NCBI GenBank assembly: GCA_022564935.1
Contig: JADFKM010000043.1
Coordinates: 1 to 18,458 of the forward strand
Source: Candidatus Dadabacteria bacterium
Lineage (GTDB): Bacteria > Desulfobacterota_D > UBA1144 > Nemesobacterales > JADFKM01
Direction of reading: 5' to 3'
DNA: 18,458 nucleotides
Each line of letters starts with the position of its first letter. The first letter of the stretch is position 1. Of the stretch, positions 1 through 8,841 are shown piece after piece. The translations under genes were made by a program, and so were the position numbers. The notes under the pieces were generated by a model that worked only from the letters and a program-made list of their open reading frames with translations, was not told the DNA's origin and did no database searches.

Positions 1-39
1 TAATTATTTAATACATTTAACAGCTAAGGGTGAAATAGC

Positions 40-1461
40 ATGTCCGGCACTACCATGTTCGAAAAACTCTGGAACGCACAAGTGGTTCACCAAGGGCCGG
101 GAAAGCCCGCTCTTCTCTACATCAACCGCCACCTTGTGCACGAAGTCACCTCACCGCAGGCATTCGAGGGACTCCGCCTTACCGGTAGGGGGGTTCGCAG
201 ACCGGAGCTCACGTTTGCTACAATTGACCACAACGTCCCAACGACCGACAGGTCGGGGCCCATAAAAGACCCGATTTCCAAAAAGCAGATCGAGACACTC
301 AGGGAAAACTGCAGGGAGTTCGGCATTGAGCTTTTCGACCTCGACAGCCCCCATCAAGGCATCGTCCACGTGATAGGGCCGGAGCTTGGGATAACGCAGC
401 CGGGGGTAACACTGGTGTGCGGCGACAGCCACACCTCCACTCACGGCGCGTTCGGGGCGCTGGCATTCGGGATCGGCACGAGCGAGGTCGAGCATGTGCT
501 TGCAACTCAGTGCCTGTGGCAGAGCCGCCCGAAGGTTTTCGAGATCAAGGTAGTGGGAGCTCGGCACAAGGGTGTTACGGCAAAGGACATAATCCTTAGC
601 ATCATAGGACGCATCGGCACTGCGGGCGCTACAGGCACAGTGATCGAGTACCGAGGCGAGGCCATCGAGTCGCTTTCGATGGAAGAGCGCATGACCATAT
701 GCAACATGACCATTGAGGCCGGAGGACGGGCCGGCATGATAGTGCCGGATGAAAAAACGTTCGAATATCTCAAAGACAAGCCCCGCTCACCCAAGGGAAG
801 GGGCTGGGACGAGGCGGTGGAGAGGTGGAAGGGGCTGCGCACAGACGACGGCGCGCAGTTCGACAAGAGCGTGGAGCTCGACGCATCCGATATAGCCCCG
901 CAGGTAAGCTGGGGAACAAACCCCGGCATGGTCGCAGACATAACGGGCGCCGTGCCTTTCACGGAGGAGTTCGACGACCCCGTGGAGCGGAAATCGGCCG
1001 AGAGGGCGCTTGAGTATATGGGCCTTAAGCCCGGCACCCCCATAATGGAGATAAAACTGGACACGGTTTTCATAGGCTCGTGTACCAACGCAAGGCTCGA
1101 AGACTTGATAGCTGCCGCCGCAGTGGTCAAGGGCAGGAAAGCAGCCCCCAACATCAGGGTCATGGTAGTACCCGGCTCACAGCTCGTGAAGCTTCAGGCC
1201 GAAGAGCTTGGCCTCGACAGAGTCTTTAAAGAAGCGGGCTTCGAGTGGCGGGAGTCGGGCTGCAGCATGTGCCTGGGGATGAACCCCGATATTCTCTCAC
1301 CCGGCGAGAGGTGCGCGAGCACGTCGAACAGGAACTTCGAGGGGAGGCAGGGAAAAGGGGGCAGGACGCACCTCGTAAGCCCCATCATGGCCGCAGCCGC
1401 AGCCATAGAGGGGCGTTTCGTGGACATAAGGGAGTGGAATCTCAACGACGAGATTGAGTAA
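40..1461 (+). CDS. leuC: 3-isopropylmalate dehydratase large subunit LeuC
   Basis: Large subunit of isopropylmalate isomerase, which interconverts 2- and 3-isopropylmalate in cytoplasmic leucine biosynthesis together with LeuD. The 473-residue product has the normal bacterial LeuC length. It keeps the three cysteines that hold the 4Fe-4S cluster: C348 in GSCTN, and C408 and C411 in SGCSMC. It also has the family motifs DHNVPT (63-68) and [20 protein letters not shown] (128-147). The ATG at 40 is preceded by AAGGGTGA about 6 nt upstream; an in-frame ATG at 55 (MFEKLW) is the start by homology to many LeuC proteins, so a start 5 codons later is possible. leuD follows 17 nt after the stop, so the two are co-transcribed and probably co-translated. 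Any leuA or leuB, and the promoter, would lie left of the window. Confidence 0.97.
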   Translation: MSGTTMFEKLWNAQVVHQGPGKPALLYINRHLVHEVTSPQAFEGLRLTGRGVRRPELTFATIDHNVPTTDRSGPIKDPISKKQIETLRENCREFGIELFDLDSPHQGIVHVIGPELGITQPGVTLVCGDSHTSTHGAFGALAFGIGTSEVEHVLATQCLWQSRPKVFEIKVVGARHKGVTAKDIILSIIGRIGTAGATGTVIEYRGEAIESLSMEERMTICNMTIEAGGRAGMIVPDEKTFEYLKDKPRSPKGRGWDEAVERWKGLRTDDGAQFDKSVELDASDIAPQVSWGTNPGMVADITGAVPFTEEFDDPVERKSAERALEYMGLKPGTPIMEIKLDTVFIGSCTNARLEDLIAAAAVVKGRKAAPNIRVMVVPGSQLVKLQAEELGLDRVFKEAGFEWRESGCSMCLGMNPDILSPGERCASTSNRNFEGRQGKGGRTHLVSPIMAAAAAIEGRFVDIREWNLNDEIE

Positions 1462-1478
1462 CACAAGAGGGATTACAT

Positions 1479-2066
1479 ATGGAGCCGATCAACAAAGTAA
1501 AGGGAATAGTGGCGCCGCTCGACAGGGCGAACGTCGACACAGACCAGATCATACCGAAGCAGTTCCTGAAGCGCATCGAGAGAACGGGCTTCGGCGAGTT
1601 TCTTTTTTTCGATTGGCGCTTTAATGAAGACGGCACTGAAAACCCGGACTTCGTGCTCAACCACCCACGCTACAAGGGAGCGGCCATACTGCTCGCCTGG
1701 GACAACTTCGGCGGCGGAAGCTCCCGCGAGCACGCCCCCTGGGCGCTCAAAGACTACGGGTTTCTGGCGATAATCGCCCCATCGTTCGCCGACATCTTCT
1801 ACAACAACTGCATCAAAAACGGCATGCTCCCCGTGACGCTGCCCAAAGACACTGTGGCAAAGCTGTTCGAAAGGGCGCAAGAGCGCGAGGGTTACGAGCT
1901 CACTGTAGACCTTGAGTCGCAAACAATCAAAGACGACGAAGGCTGGGCCGTACAGTTTGAAATAGACCCGTTCAAGAAAACATACCTCATGGAGGGTCTC
2001 GACGACATATACCTCACGCTTCAGCACGAGGACAAGATTAGGGCGTATGAAGAGAGTATGGGGTAG
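1479..2066 (+). CDS. leuD: 3-isopropylmalate dehydratase small subunit LeuD
   Basis: Small, swivelling-domain subunit that completes the LeuCD isomerase. At 195 residues it is close to the usual proteobacterial LeuD length of about 200. Signature segments are present: [14 protein letters not shown] (20-33), the substrate-loop motif [13 protein letters not shown] (78-90) and NNCIKNG (109-115). The ATG at 1479 has AGAGGG about 8 nt upstream. It lies 17 nt downstream of leuC, the standard leuCD arrangement. No frameshift or missing motif is visible. The gene ends in a convergent spacer with the minus-strand lipoprotein gene. Confidence 0.97.
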   Translation: MEPINKVKGIVAPLDRANVDTDQIIPKQFLKRIERTGFGEFLFFDWRFNEDGTENPDFVLNHPRYKGAAILLAWDNFGGGSSREHAPWALKDYGFLAIIAPSFADIFYNNCIKNGMLPVTLPKDTVAKLFERAQEREGYELTVDLESQTIKDDEGWAVQFEIDPFKKTYLMEGLDDIYLTLQHEDKIRAYEESMG

Positions 2067-2239
2067 GGTTGGCCCACAGCTACAACATCTTTAGGAAAAG
2101 CCCCGTCTTTCCGGGCGGCAATCCCTTAATGAGAATCGGGCGGAATAAATCTGTAGCTGCCGATTATTGTGAAATTGCAACATGGGGCGTGTCGGAAGCC
2201 GGAAACCCCGGCGTGCCGGAGTAGCGCAAGCCGCTCCGA
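2067..2239. other. Convergent spacer between leuD and the lipoprotein gene, with inverted repeats
   Basis: Two structures stand out. CAGCTACA (2077-2084) pairs perfectly with TGTAGCTG (2152-2159) across 67 nt, and GCCGG (2198-2202) pairs with CCGGC (2208-2212) around a 5-nt loop. Neither is followed by a T run, so neither is a classical intrinsic terminator. One or both may still act as a bidirectional transcription end between the two converging genes. Confidence 0.35.
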
Positions 2240-2818
2240 TTACCCCTCCACTTCGAGAAGCTCCTGAATCCTTTCGAGGAGCTTTTTCTCCACCCTTCCA
2301 CTGGACTTCATATGTCCTATGTAGCCGACCTTGTAGTCGTAGTAGGGCCTCAGCCTGTAATCAATCACTATCTCGGTTTCAGACTGGGAAATACTTTTTA
2401 ACTTTACGACCATGTTCTCCTTAACAAAAAGAGGGTTTATGGGCGAGTCCTTTTCATAATGAGAAATACGCCTTAAATACGGCTTGATCTTAGACTTTTC
2501 AGCTTCCTCATTGGTGGGCTCAACGTAAACCCTCTTATACTCGCCGAAGGACGGGTTATACACGTAGGAGGTCATCAGCTTTATAACCCCGTTTTCCTTG
2601 TCGGGGTACTTTACATCCCAATTGAGCTCTCCTACGGCTATCATGGCCGTATCCCATAGCGCTTCATATGAGGTGCTGAACACAATGGGCTCTTTATCAT
2701 AAAAAGTCCTTCTGGAAGAGTTCATCGGGTCTCCGCCGATACAGCCGGCAATCAATATCCCAAAGGAGACCAGAACCGCCGCTGCAAAGGATGTTCGTGT
2801 TCTCGAAATTTTAGTCAT
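2240..2818 (-). CDS. Outer-membrane type lipoprotein of unknown function
   Basis: The 192-residue product begins with a lipoprotein signal peptide: basic MTKISRTR, a hydrophobic core, and the lipobox I-A-G-C with the acylated cysteine at residue 26. The residue after the cysteine is Ile, not Asp, so sorting to the outer membrane is expected. The mature part has an alternating strand and helix pattern (YEALWDTAMIAVGELNWDVK at 51-70, a basic, charged middle, and a helical C-terminus from 174). This is faintly like the small domains of BamC-type or DUF3568-like lipoproteins, but I cannot assign a family. GGAGG lies 6 nt before the ATG. It follows the small secreted protein by 20 nt, so the two form a transcription unit and may act together in the envelope. 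Confidence 0.85.
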   Translation of the reverse strand: MTKISRTRTSFAAAVLVSFGILIAGCIGGDPMNSSRRTFYDKEPIVFSTSYEALWDTAMIAVGELNWDVKYPDKENGVIKLMTSYVYNPSFGEYKRVYVEPTNEEAEKSKIKPYLRRISHYEKDSPINPLFVKENMVVKLKSISQSETEIVIDYRLRPYYDYKVGYIGHMKSSGRVEKKLLERIQELLEVEG

Positions 2819-2838
2819 ATCGTTCCTCCATCAGTTGC

Positions 2839-3177
2839 CTAATATACACAAGACTTCGCAAGCCTCTTGTCCTTTGTATACATGATATGAACGCAGAAAG
2901 GCTGCCGCAGCGCCGTCCTCCCCCTCTCAGCCAGAGCATCGGCAAGCTTTTGCGCTACGTGGTTTTTGGGGGGGTAACCCACGGCTTTGGAAGTGGTTCT
3001 AACGTAAAGCGATATGGGGGTTTTCCACTCAGTATGAGAAACACCGGGAAGACCCCTGATTATTGCCGTAAAGTGCTTTTGGGAAGGTGTGAGCCCCAAA
3101 TCCGCTGCGACAGCAGTGTTGCCGTAAAAGTATAGCGCAACCGTCGCCAACGCTAAAACAACCACAAACAGCCTCAT
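2839..3177 (-). CDS. Small secreted protein with two cysteines
   Basis: The reading frame is open from 3243, but the ATG at 3177 is the likely start: it has a strong AGGGGGAG ribosome site (3182-3189), and the protein then opens directly with a signal peptide (MRLFVVVLALATVALYFYG, then AVA-A cleavage near residue 24). The 112-residue precursor gives a mature chain of about 88 residues with exactly two cysteines (C95 and C110), which could form one disulfide in the periplasm. No domain is recognised. It lies 92 nt downstream of the dehydrogenase gene and 20 nt upstream of the lipoprotein gene, so a shared envelope role with the lipoprotein is the best inference. Confidence 0.72.
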   Translation of the reverse strand: MRLFVVVLALATVALYFYGNTAVAADLGLTPSQKHFTAIIRGLPGVSHTEWKTPISLYVRTTSKAVGYPPKNHVAQKLADALAERGRTALRQPFCVHIMYTKDKRLAKSCVY

Positions 3178-3269
3178 CAAACTCCCCCTGTAATCACTCC
3201 TAACACACTTTTTTATAATGGCCGGATCCAATGCCCGACCCACGCAAAATACCCCGAAAAATCAAACTG

Positions 3270-4031
3270 CTACTTGGCTATCCAACCTCCGTCGACCGAA
3301 AGCATAGTGCCGTTCATGAACGCCACGTTTTCGTCGCACAGGAACAGCACCGCGTGGGCTATTTCCTCCGGCCTACCGAGCCTGCCGATGGGATGAAAAG
3401 ACGTGAACATCTCTTCGGCCGCCTTTTTGTCTCCAAGCTTCTCAAACAGGTCTTCGACCATCGGCGTAAGAATTGTGCCGGGACAGATGGCGTTCACCTT
3501 GATGCCTTTGTCCGCATATTCAACGGCCATGCTCCTTGTAAGCTGAGTGACGGCTCCCTTCGTAGCGTTGTACGCCGCCACGCCGGGAACGGCTTTTAGT
3601 CCGAGAACAGAAGAATTGTTAACTATGGTTCCACTGCCCTGCTCGAGCATGTGGGGGACAGTGTATTTAGACATCATGTAAGTGCCTTTAGCGTTTATAT
3701 CGAAGGTTTTATCCCATATGTCTGTTGGTGTTTCGTGGGTGGTGCCCAGGTAGAGTACTCCGGCGTTGTTAAAAAGTATGTCAATCCTGCCGTGTTTATT
3801 AACCACATACTCAACTGCTGATTTGCAGTCTTCTTCCTTTGACACATCGCTTACCAGGTACTCGATCTCTGCGCCCTGGGCTTTAGCGTCTTCCGTTGCC
3901 TCCTGGAGCGTTTTCTCGGTGCGTCCGGTAATTACTACCTTGGCCCCTTCCTGCGCAAACAGAATGGCGGTAGCCTTTCCAAGGCCTTTACTCCCTCCCG
4001 TAATCAACGCTACTTTATCAGCTAGTTTCAT
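3270..4031 (-). CDS. Short-chain dehydrogenase/reductase (classical SDR), probably NADPH-dependent
   Basis: A complete classical SDR of 253 residues. The Rossmann motif TGGSKGLG is at 11-18, NNAG at 88-91, the catalytic Asn in DINAKG at 113, the catalytic Ser at 141, YNATK with catalytic Tyr154 and Lys158, and the PG motif of the cofactor loop at 184-185. A basic residue in the glycine motif (K15) and Arg37 after strand beta-2 (ITGR), with no Asp at that place, point to NADP(H) over NAD(H). The substrate cannot be read from sequence; close relatives include 3-oxoacyl-ACP reductases, sugar and cyclic-alcohol dehydrogenases. GGAGGT sits 9 nt before the ATG. A good sigma-70 promoter lies just upstream, and the secreted-protein and lipoprotein genes follow on the same strand. 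Confidence 0.95.
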   Translation of the reverse strand: MKLADKVALITGGSKGLGKATAILFAQEGAKVVITGRTEKTLQEATEDAKAQGAEIEYLVSDVSKEEDCKSAVEYVVNKHGRIDILFNNAGVLYLGTTHETPTDIWDKTFDINAKGTYMMSKYTVPHMLEQGSGTIVNNSSVLGLKAVPGVAAYNATKGAVTQLTRSMAVEYADKGIKVNAICPGTILTPMVEDLFEKLGDKKAAEEMFTSFHPIGRLGRPEEIAHAVLFLCDENVAFMNGTMLSVDGGWIAK

Positions 4032-4060
4032 ATACTTCTTACCTCCGTTAATAACCTCAG

Positions 4061-4089
4061 ATTATAAAGTAATAAATTTTATTAATCAA
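4061..4089 (-). promoter_or_regulatory. Sigma-70 promoter of the SDR gene
   Basis: Read on the minus strand: -35 TTGATT (4084-4089), a 17-nt spacer, and a perfect -10 TATAAT (4061-4066). Transcription would begin near 4054, giving a leader of about 22 nt that still holds the GGAGGT ribosome site. This is a near-consensus promoter in the right place. Confidence 0.75.
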
Positions 4090-4374
4090 GAAGTTTTGTG
4101 AAATCTTGCAAATTTCTTTAAATAATATCGTTGTGTTATATTCCATACTTGATGTGCCGTATCAAGTTATTGCCCTCGCTTCCACAACCCGGAACACCTC
4201 TTACCATGATTCCCTTACTAGGCACTATGTTAAACAACCAAGAAACTATACACAGCTCAGGCGCCCCTAAGCACTAAGCTCAAAGGTTCTTTTGAATTTA
4301 AAAGAAGAATCGAAACGCCGGGGAGCTCAAACCGCAGGCAGTCCTAAAGGGGATGCTCGGTAATTGAAAGGTTT
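4090..4374. other. Spacer between the SDR and ferredoxin genes, no gene; two inverted repeats
   Basis: No credible reading frame. ACTTGAT (4147-4153) and ATCAAGT (4161-4167) form a perfect 7-bp inverted repeat around 7 nt, about 60 bp upstream of the SDR -35 box, so it could be an operator. TTCTTTT (4287-4293) and AAAAGAA (4300-4306) form an AT-rich inverted repeat about 70-90 nt beyond the ferredoxin stop and might help end that transcript. A stretch at about 4168-4200 resembles one at 14646-14680. Confidence 0.4.
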
Positions 4375-4650
4375 CTACAGCTCCTCAACCACCAGGTCGG
4401 TCTTAGGACTGGCAATGCAGAGCAGTACAATACCATCGGCCTTCTCGTCATCGTAGAGGATCTCGGGCTCGCGCCTGTAGCTTATCTCCCCTTCGAGAAG
4501 TTTTGCCTTACAGGTGCCGCAATTCCCGTCGGTACAAAGGAACTCCAGGTCCAGGCCGCTCCCCACGGCCGCCTTCAGCACACTCCGCCCCTCCTCGACC
4601 TGAACCGTTCTTCCAGCCTTTACAAACCGTACTTTGTATGTGTTTGCCAT
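4375..4650 (-). CDS. Plant-type 2Fe-2S ferredoxin
   Basis: A 91-residue single-domain ferredoxin. The cluster ligands are C39, C44, C47 and C78, in the CX4CX2C plus distant C arrangement of plant/adrenodoxin-fold ferredoxins (LCTDGNCGTC). The strand-rich beta-grasp start (TYKVRFVKAGRTVQVEEGRS) is typical. It would serve as a soluble one-electron carrier; the partner reductase or oxygenase is not in the window. There is no clear Shine-Dalgarno before the ATG at 4650, so translation may be weak or the leader structured. It stands alone, divergent from ptsP. Its cluster would be a possible client of the SUF system further right, but no direct link is visible. Confidence 0.93.
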   Translation of the reverse strand: MANTYKVRFVKAGRTVQVEEGRSVLKAAVGSGLDLEFLCTDGNCGTCKAKLLEGEISYRREPEILYDDEKADGIVLLCIASPKTDLVVEEL

Positions 4651-4715
4651 AACAGAAATCCATGAAACACCAATTCCTCACCTGCCTAAAGTCCCAACAA
4701 CCCATGCTCACCTAT

Positions 4716-4745
4716 TATTTACTTGGGTTCAGAAGCCGAAGTCAA
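4716..4745 (-). promoter_or_regulatory. Candidate promoter of the ferredoxin gene
   Basis: On the minus strand: -35 TTGACT (4740-4745), 18-nt spacer, -10 TAAATA (4716-4721). Transcription would start near 4709, leaving a leader of about 58 nt. The -35 is good; the -10 is moderate. Confidence 0.42.
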
Positions 4746-4827
4746 GTCTAAGAAATTGCGTTGATCTGTATAATTGATATACCGTTGCAAAGAAGACCAC
4801 GGGATAGAATCAAAAAACCCTCAGCCG

Positions 4828-4856
4828 TTTAGAGCAATTCCCAAATTGGATATAAT
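4828..4856 (+). promoter_or_regulatory. Candidate promoter of ptsP
   Basis: A perfect -10 TATAAT (4851-4856) lies 17 nt after a weak -35 TTTAGA (4828-4833). It would give a leader of about 165 nt. The leader holds TCCGGT (4906-4911) facing ACCGGA (4927-4932) and a small GC stem near 4979-4992, so RNA structure before the start codon is possible. The rest of 4651-5027 shows no gene. Confidence 0.4.
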
Positions 4857-5027
4857 ATTAACGATAAATAATTTCGGATCTTAAGTTACTCGGTTCAATA
4901 ACAATTCCGGTAAAGCTGCAAAGAGAACCGGATCAAATCAGGTAAGCTAAGTGAGTAATACCGGTTTGAATACACCCCCGCAGGCTTGCCCGCTGAACGA
5001 ATAATTGTAATACCGAACCCTTGAATC

Positions 5028-7310
5028 ATGGACAAAACAACCATAGAGAGACCCGACTTCCACCTGAAGATCGTACAAGAAATAAGCGACCTGGTTAACC
5101 AGTACTCCGGTCTCGACAATATATTAAAGAGCATAGTGAATAAAATTGCCGACTCCCTTCATTTAGACGTCGCTTCGATATACCTGTGGGACGACGAGGA
5201 AAACGAACTGGTCTTGAAGTCTACCAGGGGACTTCACATTGACCCTAAAAAGCCCATAAAACTAAAGCCCGGCGAGGGACTCACGGGGGTAGTTTATAAA
5301 AACAAAAGCCCCCTTATATCGATGCCCGCCTCAAAGCACCCCGAATATAAATACTTCCCCGAGAGCGGCGAAAAGGAATACGAAAGCTACATCGGCGTTC
5401 CCATTTTACTTCAAAACAGATGTATCGGGGTCTTAGTCGCTCAAACGAAGGAACAGAGATTTATTAACCCCGCTGAAGAAACGCTGTTCCTAATAATAGC
5501 CTCACGACTGGCAGGACTTTTTGAAGTCGCAGACAGGCTGGAGAGGCTAAAGCCCCAAACGGATTCAAAGCTCTATCAGGGAAAGGGCGTATCGGAAGAA
5601 TACGCTGTCGGCCACGTGTACCTGCTGAAGGGTCTTTTCCAGGAATTTCCCATGGACGAGTTCGAGCCTCAGGGGGTCGAGCAAGAGGGGGCAAGGTTGA
5701 TTGACGCCCTCGAGTCGGTGGAAGCGGACATGGAGAGTCTGATACACAGGCTCAATGAAGAGGGGAAGCTCTCAGAGGCGGAGATAAACATATTCGATTC
5801 TCATATCTTGATCTTAAAAGACTCGACCTTCAGGAATACGATTTTAGGGGTAATCGAGGAAAAAGGGTCCACCGCCGAGGTAGCCATCATGGAGGGGATC
5901 GAATCCATAGCCGGACACTTCGAGAGGCTTGAAGACCACTATTTGAGAGAAAGGGCGATCGATATAAGGGAAATAGGGGAAAAAGTCCTACACCACCTCT
6001 TCCATGAAAGAGGAGTGGATCACATAGAGCCCAAACCCGGGGACGGGGCCGTCGTGGTCGGTCGCAATATCGGGCCCTCGTTACTTGCCACCATGCTGAA
6101 AAGCAACATATCCGCCATAGTTACCGAGCAAGGCGGAGAGACCTCGCACGTGGCCATCCTCGCACAATCGCTCGGCATACCCGCGGTGTTCGGGATAAAG
6201 AATGTGGATAACCTCGTTGTGCCCGGACAAAGGTTGCTTGTGGACGGGAAGACGGGCTTCGTGTTCTTAAACCCCGACAACGAACTGATAGAGGAATACG
6301 AAAGGGCATACAAACAACATATTAAGCTCTTAGAGATCGTAGAGAAAGAAGGCGCGCAGGACGGTAAGGCTCCATTCCCGATAGAGATATCGGCCAATAT
6401 CGGGTTTCCGGTGGACGTTGAAATGGCAAAGCGGTACAAGCTGACCGACGTTGGGCTTTTCAGGACCGAATTCGCCTTCACGCTGTTCAATTCATGGCCC
6501 ACGGTGGCCGAGCAGGTGACCGCCTACGAAAACGTGGCCAAAAATTTCGAAGGCTGCACAACTTTGAGAACTCTTGATGTCGGCGCGGACAAGCCGCTTC
6601 CATATTTTGTTTTCCCGGAGGAAGAAAATCCGCTTCTAGGGCTTCGGGCCGTAAGGTTCTCAATGGAGTACCTCGATCTGTTCAGAGACCAGATAAGGGC
6701 AGTAATGATTTTAATTAAAAAGGGTTACAGGTTCAGAATTCTGTTGCCGTTGGTAACGCAGATCTGGGAGGTGGAGACCGCGCACGAAATAATAGAGGAG
6801 ATTAGCGAAGAGCTAGGCCTTGCGCGCTCCCAAATCCCGCCACTGGGAATAATGATGGAGGTGCCGGCGCTCCTGTATCAGCTCAGTGATTACATGGATA
6901 TCATCGACTTCGTCTCCATAGGCACAAACGACCTCATTCAGTACCTGCTGGCGGTCGACAGGAACTCGAACATCGTGGGGCACCTGTACTCGCCCTTCCA
7001 CCCGGCGATAATCCGAACCCTCGACGACATACTTATTAAAACCCAAGACCTCGACAAACACCCCACCATATGCGGAGAGATGGCCGGAGCGCCCCGTGGG
7101 GCTTTGGCGCTGCTCTCAATAGGCTACAGGTCGTTCAGCGTTCTTCCTTCCAGGTCTCCGATAATCAGACACCTCAGTCGGAGAACGGAGCCGGAGCTGC
7201 TTCAAAACGTCAGGGAAAGGATACTCGGCGAAAAGAGGGAGGCAGACATCAACCGATACCTGGGAGAAGTCATCGAATCCATCGACCCCATTCTGCTAGA
7301 GCTTGAGTAG
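5028..7310 (+). CDS. ptsP: Phosphoenolpyruvate-protein phosphotransferase PtsP (GAF domain plus enzyme I)
   Basis: Enzyme I of the nitrogen-related PTS, which takes phosphate from PEP and passes it to NPr and then EIIA-Ntr, a regulatory chain and not a sugar uptake one. At 760 residues it matches PtsP length. An N-terminal GAF domain (about 11-170) is followed by the HPr-binding and swivelling domains with the phosphorylated His374 in GGETSHVAI, then the PEP-binding barrel: GLFRTEF (477-483), DVGADKPLPY (517-526), GLRAVRF (538-544), GIMMEVPA (607-614), SIGTNDLIQYLLAVDR (630-645) and catalytic Cys682 in CGEMAG. An in-frame TGA lies directly upstream of the ATG at 5028, fixing the start, yet no Shine-Dalgarno is visible. 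No ptsO (NPr) or ptsN (EIIA-Ntr) gene is nearby. Intact; convergent with sufD. Confidence 0.96.
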   Translation: MDKTTIERPDFHLKIVQEISDLVNQYSGLDNILKSIVNKIADSLHLDVASIYLWDDEENELVLKSTRGLHIDPKKPIKLKPGEGLTGVVYKNKSPLISMPASKHPEYKYFPESGEKEYESYIGVPILLQNRCIGVLVAQTKEQRFINPAEETLFLIIASRLAGLFEVADRLERLKPQTDSKLYQGKGVSEEYAVGHVYLLKGLFQEFPMDEFEPQGVEQEGARLIDALESVEADMESLIHRLNEEGKLSEAEINIFDSHILILKDSTFRNTILGVIEEKGSTAEVAIMEGIESIAGHFERLEDHYLRERAIDIREIGEKVLHHLFHERGVDHIEPKPGDGAVVVGRNIGPSLLATMLKSNISAIVTEQGGETSHVAILAQSLGIPAVFGIKNVDNLVVPGQRLLVDGKTGFVFLNPDNELIEEYERAYKQHIKLLEIVEKEGAQDGKAPFPIEISANIGFPVDVEMAKRYKLTDVGLFRTEFAFTLFNSWPTVAEQVTAYENVAKNFEGCTTLRTLDVGADKPLPYFVFPEEENPLLGLRAVRFSMEYLDLFRDQIRAVMILIKKGYRFRILLPLVTQIWEVETAHEIIEEISEELGLARSQIPPLGIMMEVPALLYQLSDYMDIIDFVSIGTNDLIQYLLAVDRNSNIVGHLYSPFHPAIIRTLDDILIKTQDLDKHPTICGEMAGAPRGALALLSIGYRSFSVLPSRSPIIRHLSRRTEPELLQNVRERILGEKREADINRYLGEVIESIDPILLELE

Positions 7311-7469
7311 GCGGAGGGATTAAAAGCGACACTCTTATGAATAATGTTTAGGTTAACCTGAAATAACCATAGATGCACACCCTGAATGGACTCCTAACTA
7401 AGCTAAGACAACTTCAAACACATAGCACAATACCTCGTTTCAAATTAGTAGTTAATAACCGGTCACATC

Positions 7470-8810
7470 TCATCCTAAATTAAGGTGCTCGCTGCTGAAC
7501 CACTCGGCCACTACACCTTCGAGGTACACTCTCAAAGGCTCCAGATCAATTCGCTTCAGGCTCTCCCCGGCGAATGCAAGCAGCAGTATGGCTTTGGCTT
7601 TGTCCAGGGGTATGGCGCGGGAGCGCATGTAAAAAAGGGCGCTTTCATCCATCTGTCCTATTGTGGCCCCGTGCGTGCATTTCACGTCGTCGGCGTGGAT
7701 CTCTAGCTGAGGTTTGGTATCGATCGAGGCTTCCTCGGAGAGCAGCAGGTTCCTGTTGGTCTGCTTGGCGTCTGTTTTTTGCGCGTCTTTGTGAACCACA
7801 ATCCTCCCGCTGAAAATCCCCTTTGAGCGGCCGTCCAGAATGCCGTAATAGAACTGGCGGCTGTCGCAGTGGGGACTCACGTGCTCCACCAACATGTGGT
7901 TGTCCATGTGCTGAGAGCCCGTGGCCATGAACAGGCCGTTTATCAGGCAGGAGCCGCCCTCCCCGTCGAGAACCGGGTGTATGTTGTTGCGCACCAGAGC
8001 GCCCCCGATGAGCACAGCATGGGTCGAGACGCTGCTGTTCCTTAGCTGCTCGATCCTAAGTGTGGACACGTTAAACGCCTTCCTGTTCTCTCTCTCTATC
8101 TTGTAGTGATTGATATGGCTGTTCTCACCCGCCACGAGCTCGGTTACCACATTTGAAAAATTCACCCCTTCACCCAGCGAAACGTAATCTTCGATAACGG
8201 TGGCCTCGGAGCTCTTTCCGGCTACTATCAGGTTGCGGGGATGGGTGATCGTCGGTGAGGTAGTGCCCGTTGACACGTAGAGTACATGCACCGGCTCCGG
8301 CAAAACCGTATTTTCCGGGACGTAAACAAAGACCCCGTCCTGCATAAACGCAGTGTTGAGGGAACTAAACGCATCATCTGACAAATCGACGTAGCGGGAA
8401 AGGTGGGGCTCCAGAAGCTCGCGCTCCTGGGATAACGCATCCCTCAGGCTTTTTATCTTGACTCCCTCGGGAAGCTCTTTAATCGAGGAAAGCTCGGGGG
8501 TGAAGTGCCCGTCTATAAAAACGAGTTTGAAGACGTCAAGCTCCGGTATCGTGAACTTCTCAAGCTCCTCACCGGCCGGTAATGCGGTGGCTCTTTCCGT
8601 GAGCCTGAAAGACGTTTTTGTGATAGGGGCGACGTTCGTAAATTTCCACTCCTCATGACGCGTGGTAGGGAAGCCCAGCTCCTTGAATTTAGAGATCGCT
8701 TCTTTGCGCAGCGGACTCAGCCATGACCACCCGTTCCCCGCTACACTGCGCTCAAACCGGGCAAAGCCATCTATGTAGCTTTCGACATCCTTCAACACGA
8801 GGTTCTCCAT
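7470..8810 (-). CDS. sufD: Fe-S cluster assembly scaffold protein SufD
   Basis: SufD pairs with SufB in the SufBC2D complex, where iron-sulfur clusters are built in the cytoplasm. The 446-residue protein has the SufD N-terminus (GFPTTRHEEWKFTNV, 46-60), a long right-handed beta-helix core, and the C-terminal signature CTHGATIGQMDESALFYMRS (378-397). H380 in that motif matches the conserved His360 of E. coli SufD, which lies at the SufB-SufD interface. AGGAG is 8 nt before the ATG. It is the last gene of the rrf2-sufB-sufC-sufD unit, 31 nt after sufC. Within the window no sufS, sufE or sufU follows; the convergent ptsP ends 159 nt away. Confidence 0.96.
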   Translation of the reverse strand: MENLVLKDVESYIDGFARFERSVAGNGWSWLSPLRKEAISKFKELGFPTTRHEEWKFTNVAPITKTSFRLTERATALPAGEELEKFTIPELDVFKLVFIDGHFTPELSSIKELPEGVKIKSLRDALSQERELLEPHLSRYVDLSDDAFSSLNTAFMQDGVFVYVPENTVLPEPVHVLYVSTGTTSPTITHPRNLIVAGKSSEATVIEDYVSLGEGVNFSNVVTELVAGENSHINHYKIERENRKAFNVSTLRIEQLRNSSVSTHAVLIGGALVRNNIHPVLDGEGGSCLINGLFMATGSQHMDNHMLVEHVSPHCDSRQFYYGILDGRSKGIFSGRIVVHKDAQKTDAKQTNRNLLLSEEASIDTKPQLEIHADDVKCTHGATIGQMDESALFYMRSRAIPLDKAKAILLLAFAGESLKRIDLEPLRVYLEGVVAEWFSSEHLNLG

Positions 8811-8841
8811 CTAACTAACTCCTATCTCGAACGAAATGGCG

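Noticed and set aside
2182-2424. Plus-strand frame of 80 codons in the leuD-lipoprotein spacer
   Set aside because: It overlaps the real lipoprotein gene antisense, has no ribosome site and shows no protein-like pattern.
3178-3243. Longer start for the small secreted protein (ATG at 3243)
   Set aside because: It would bury the signal peptide behind 22 polar residues; the ATG at 3177 has AGGGGGAG and exposes it.
7350-7359. Palindrome AGGTTAACCT between ptsP and sufD
   Set aside because: Short, AT-centred and without a T run; not enough for a terminator call.
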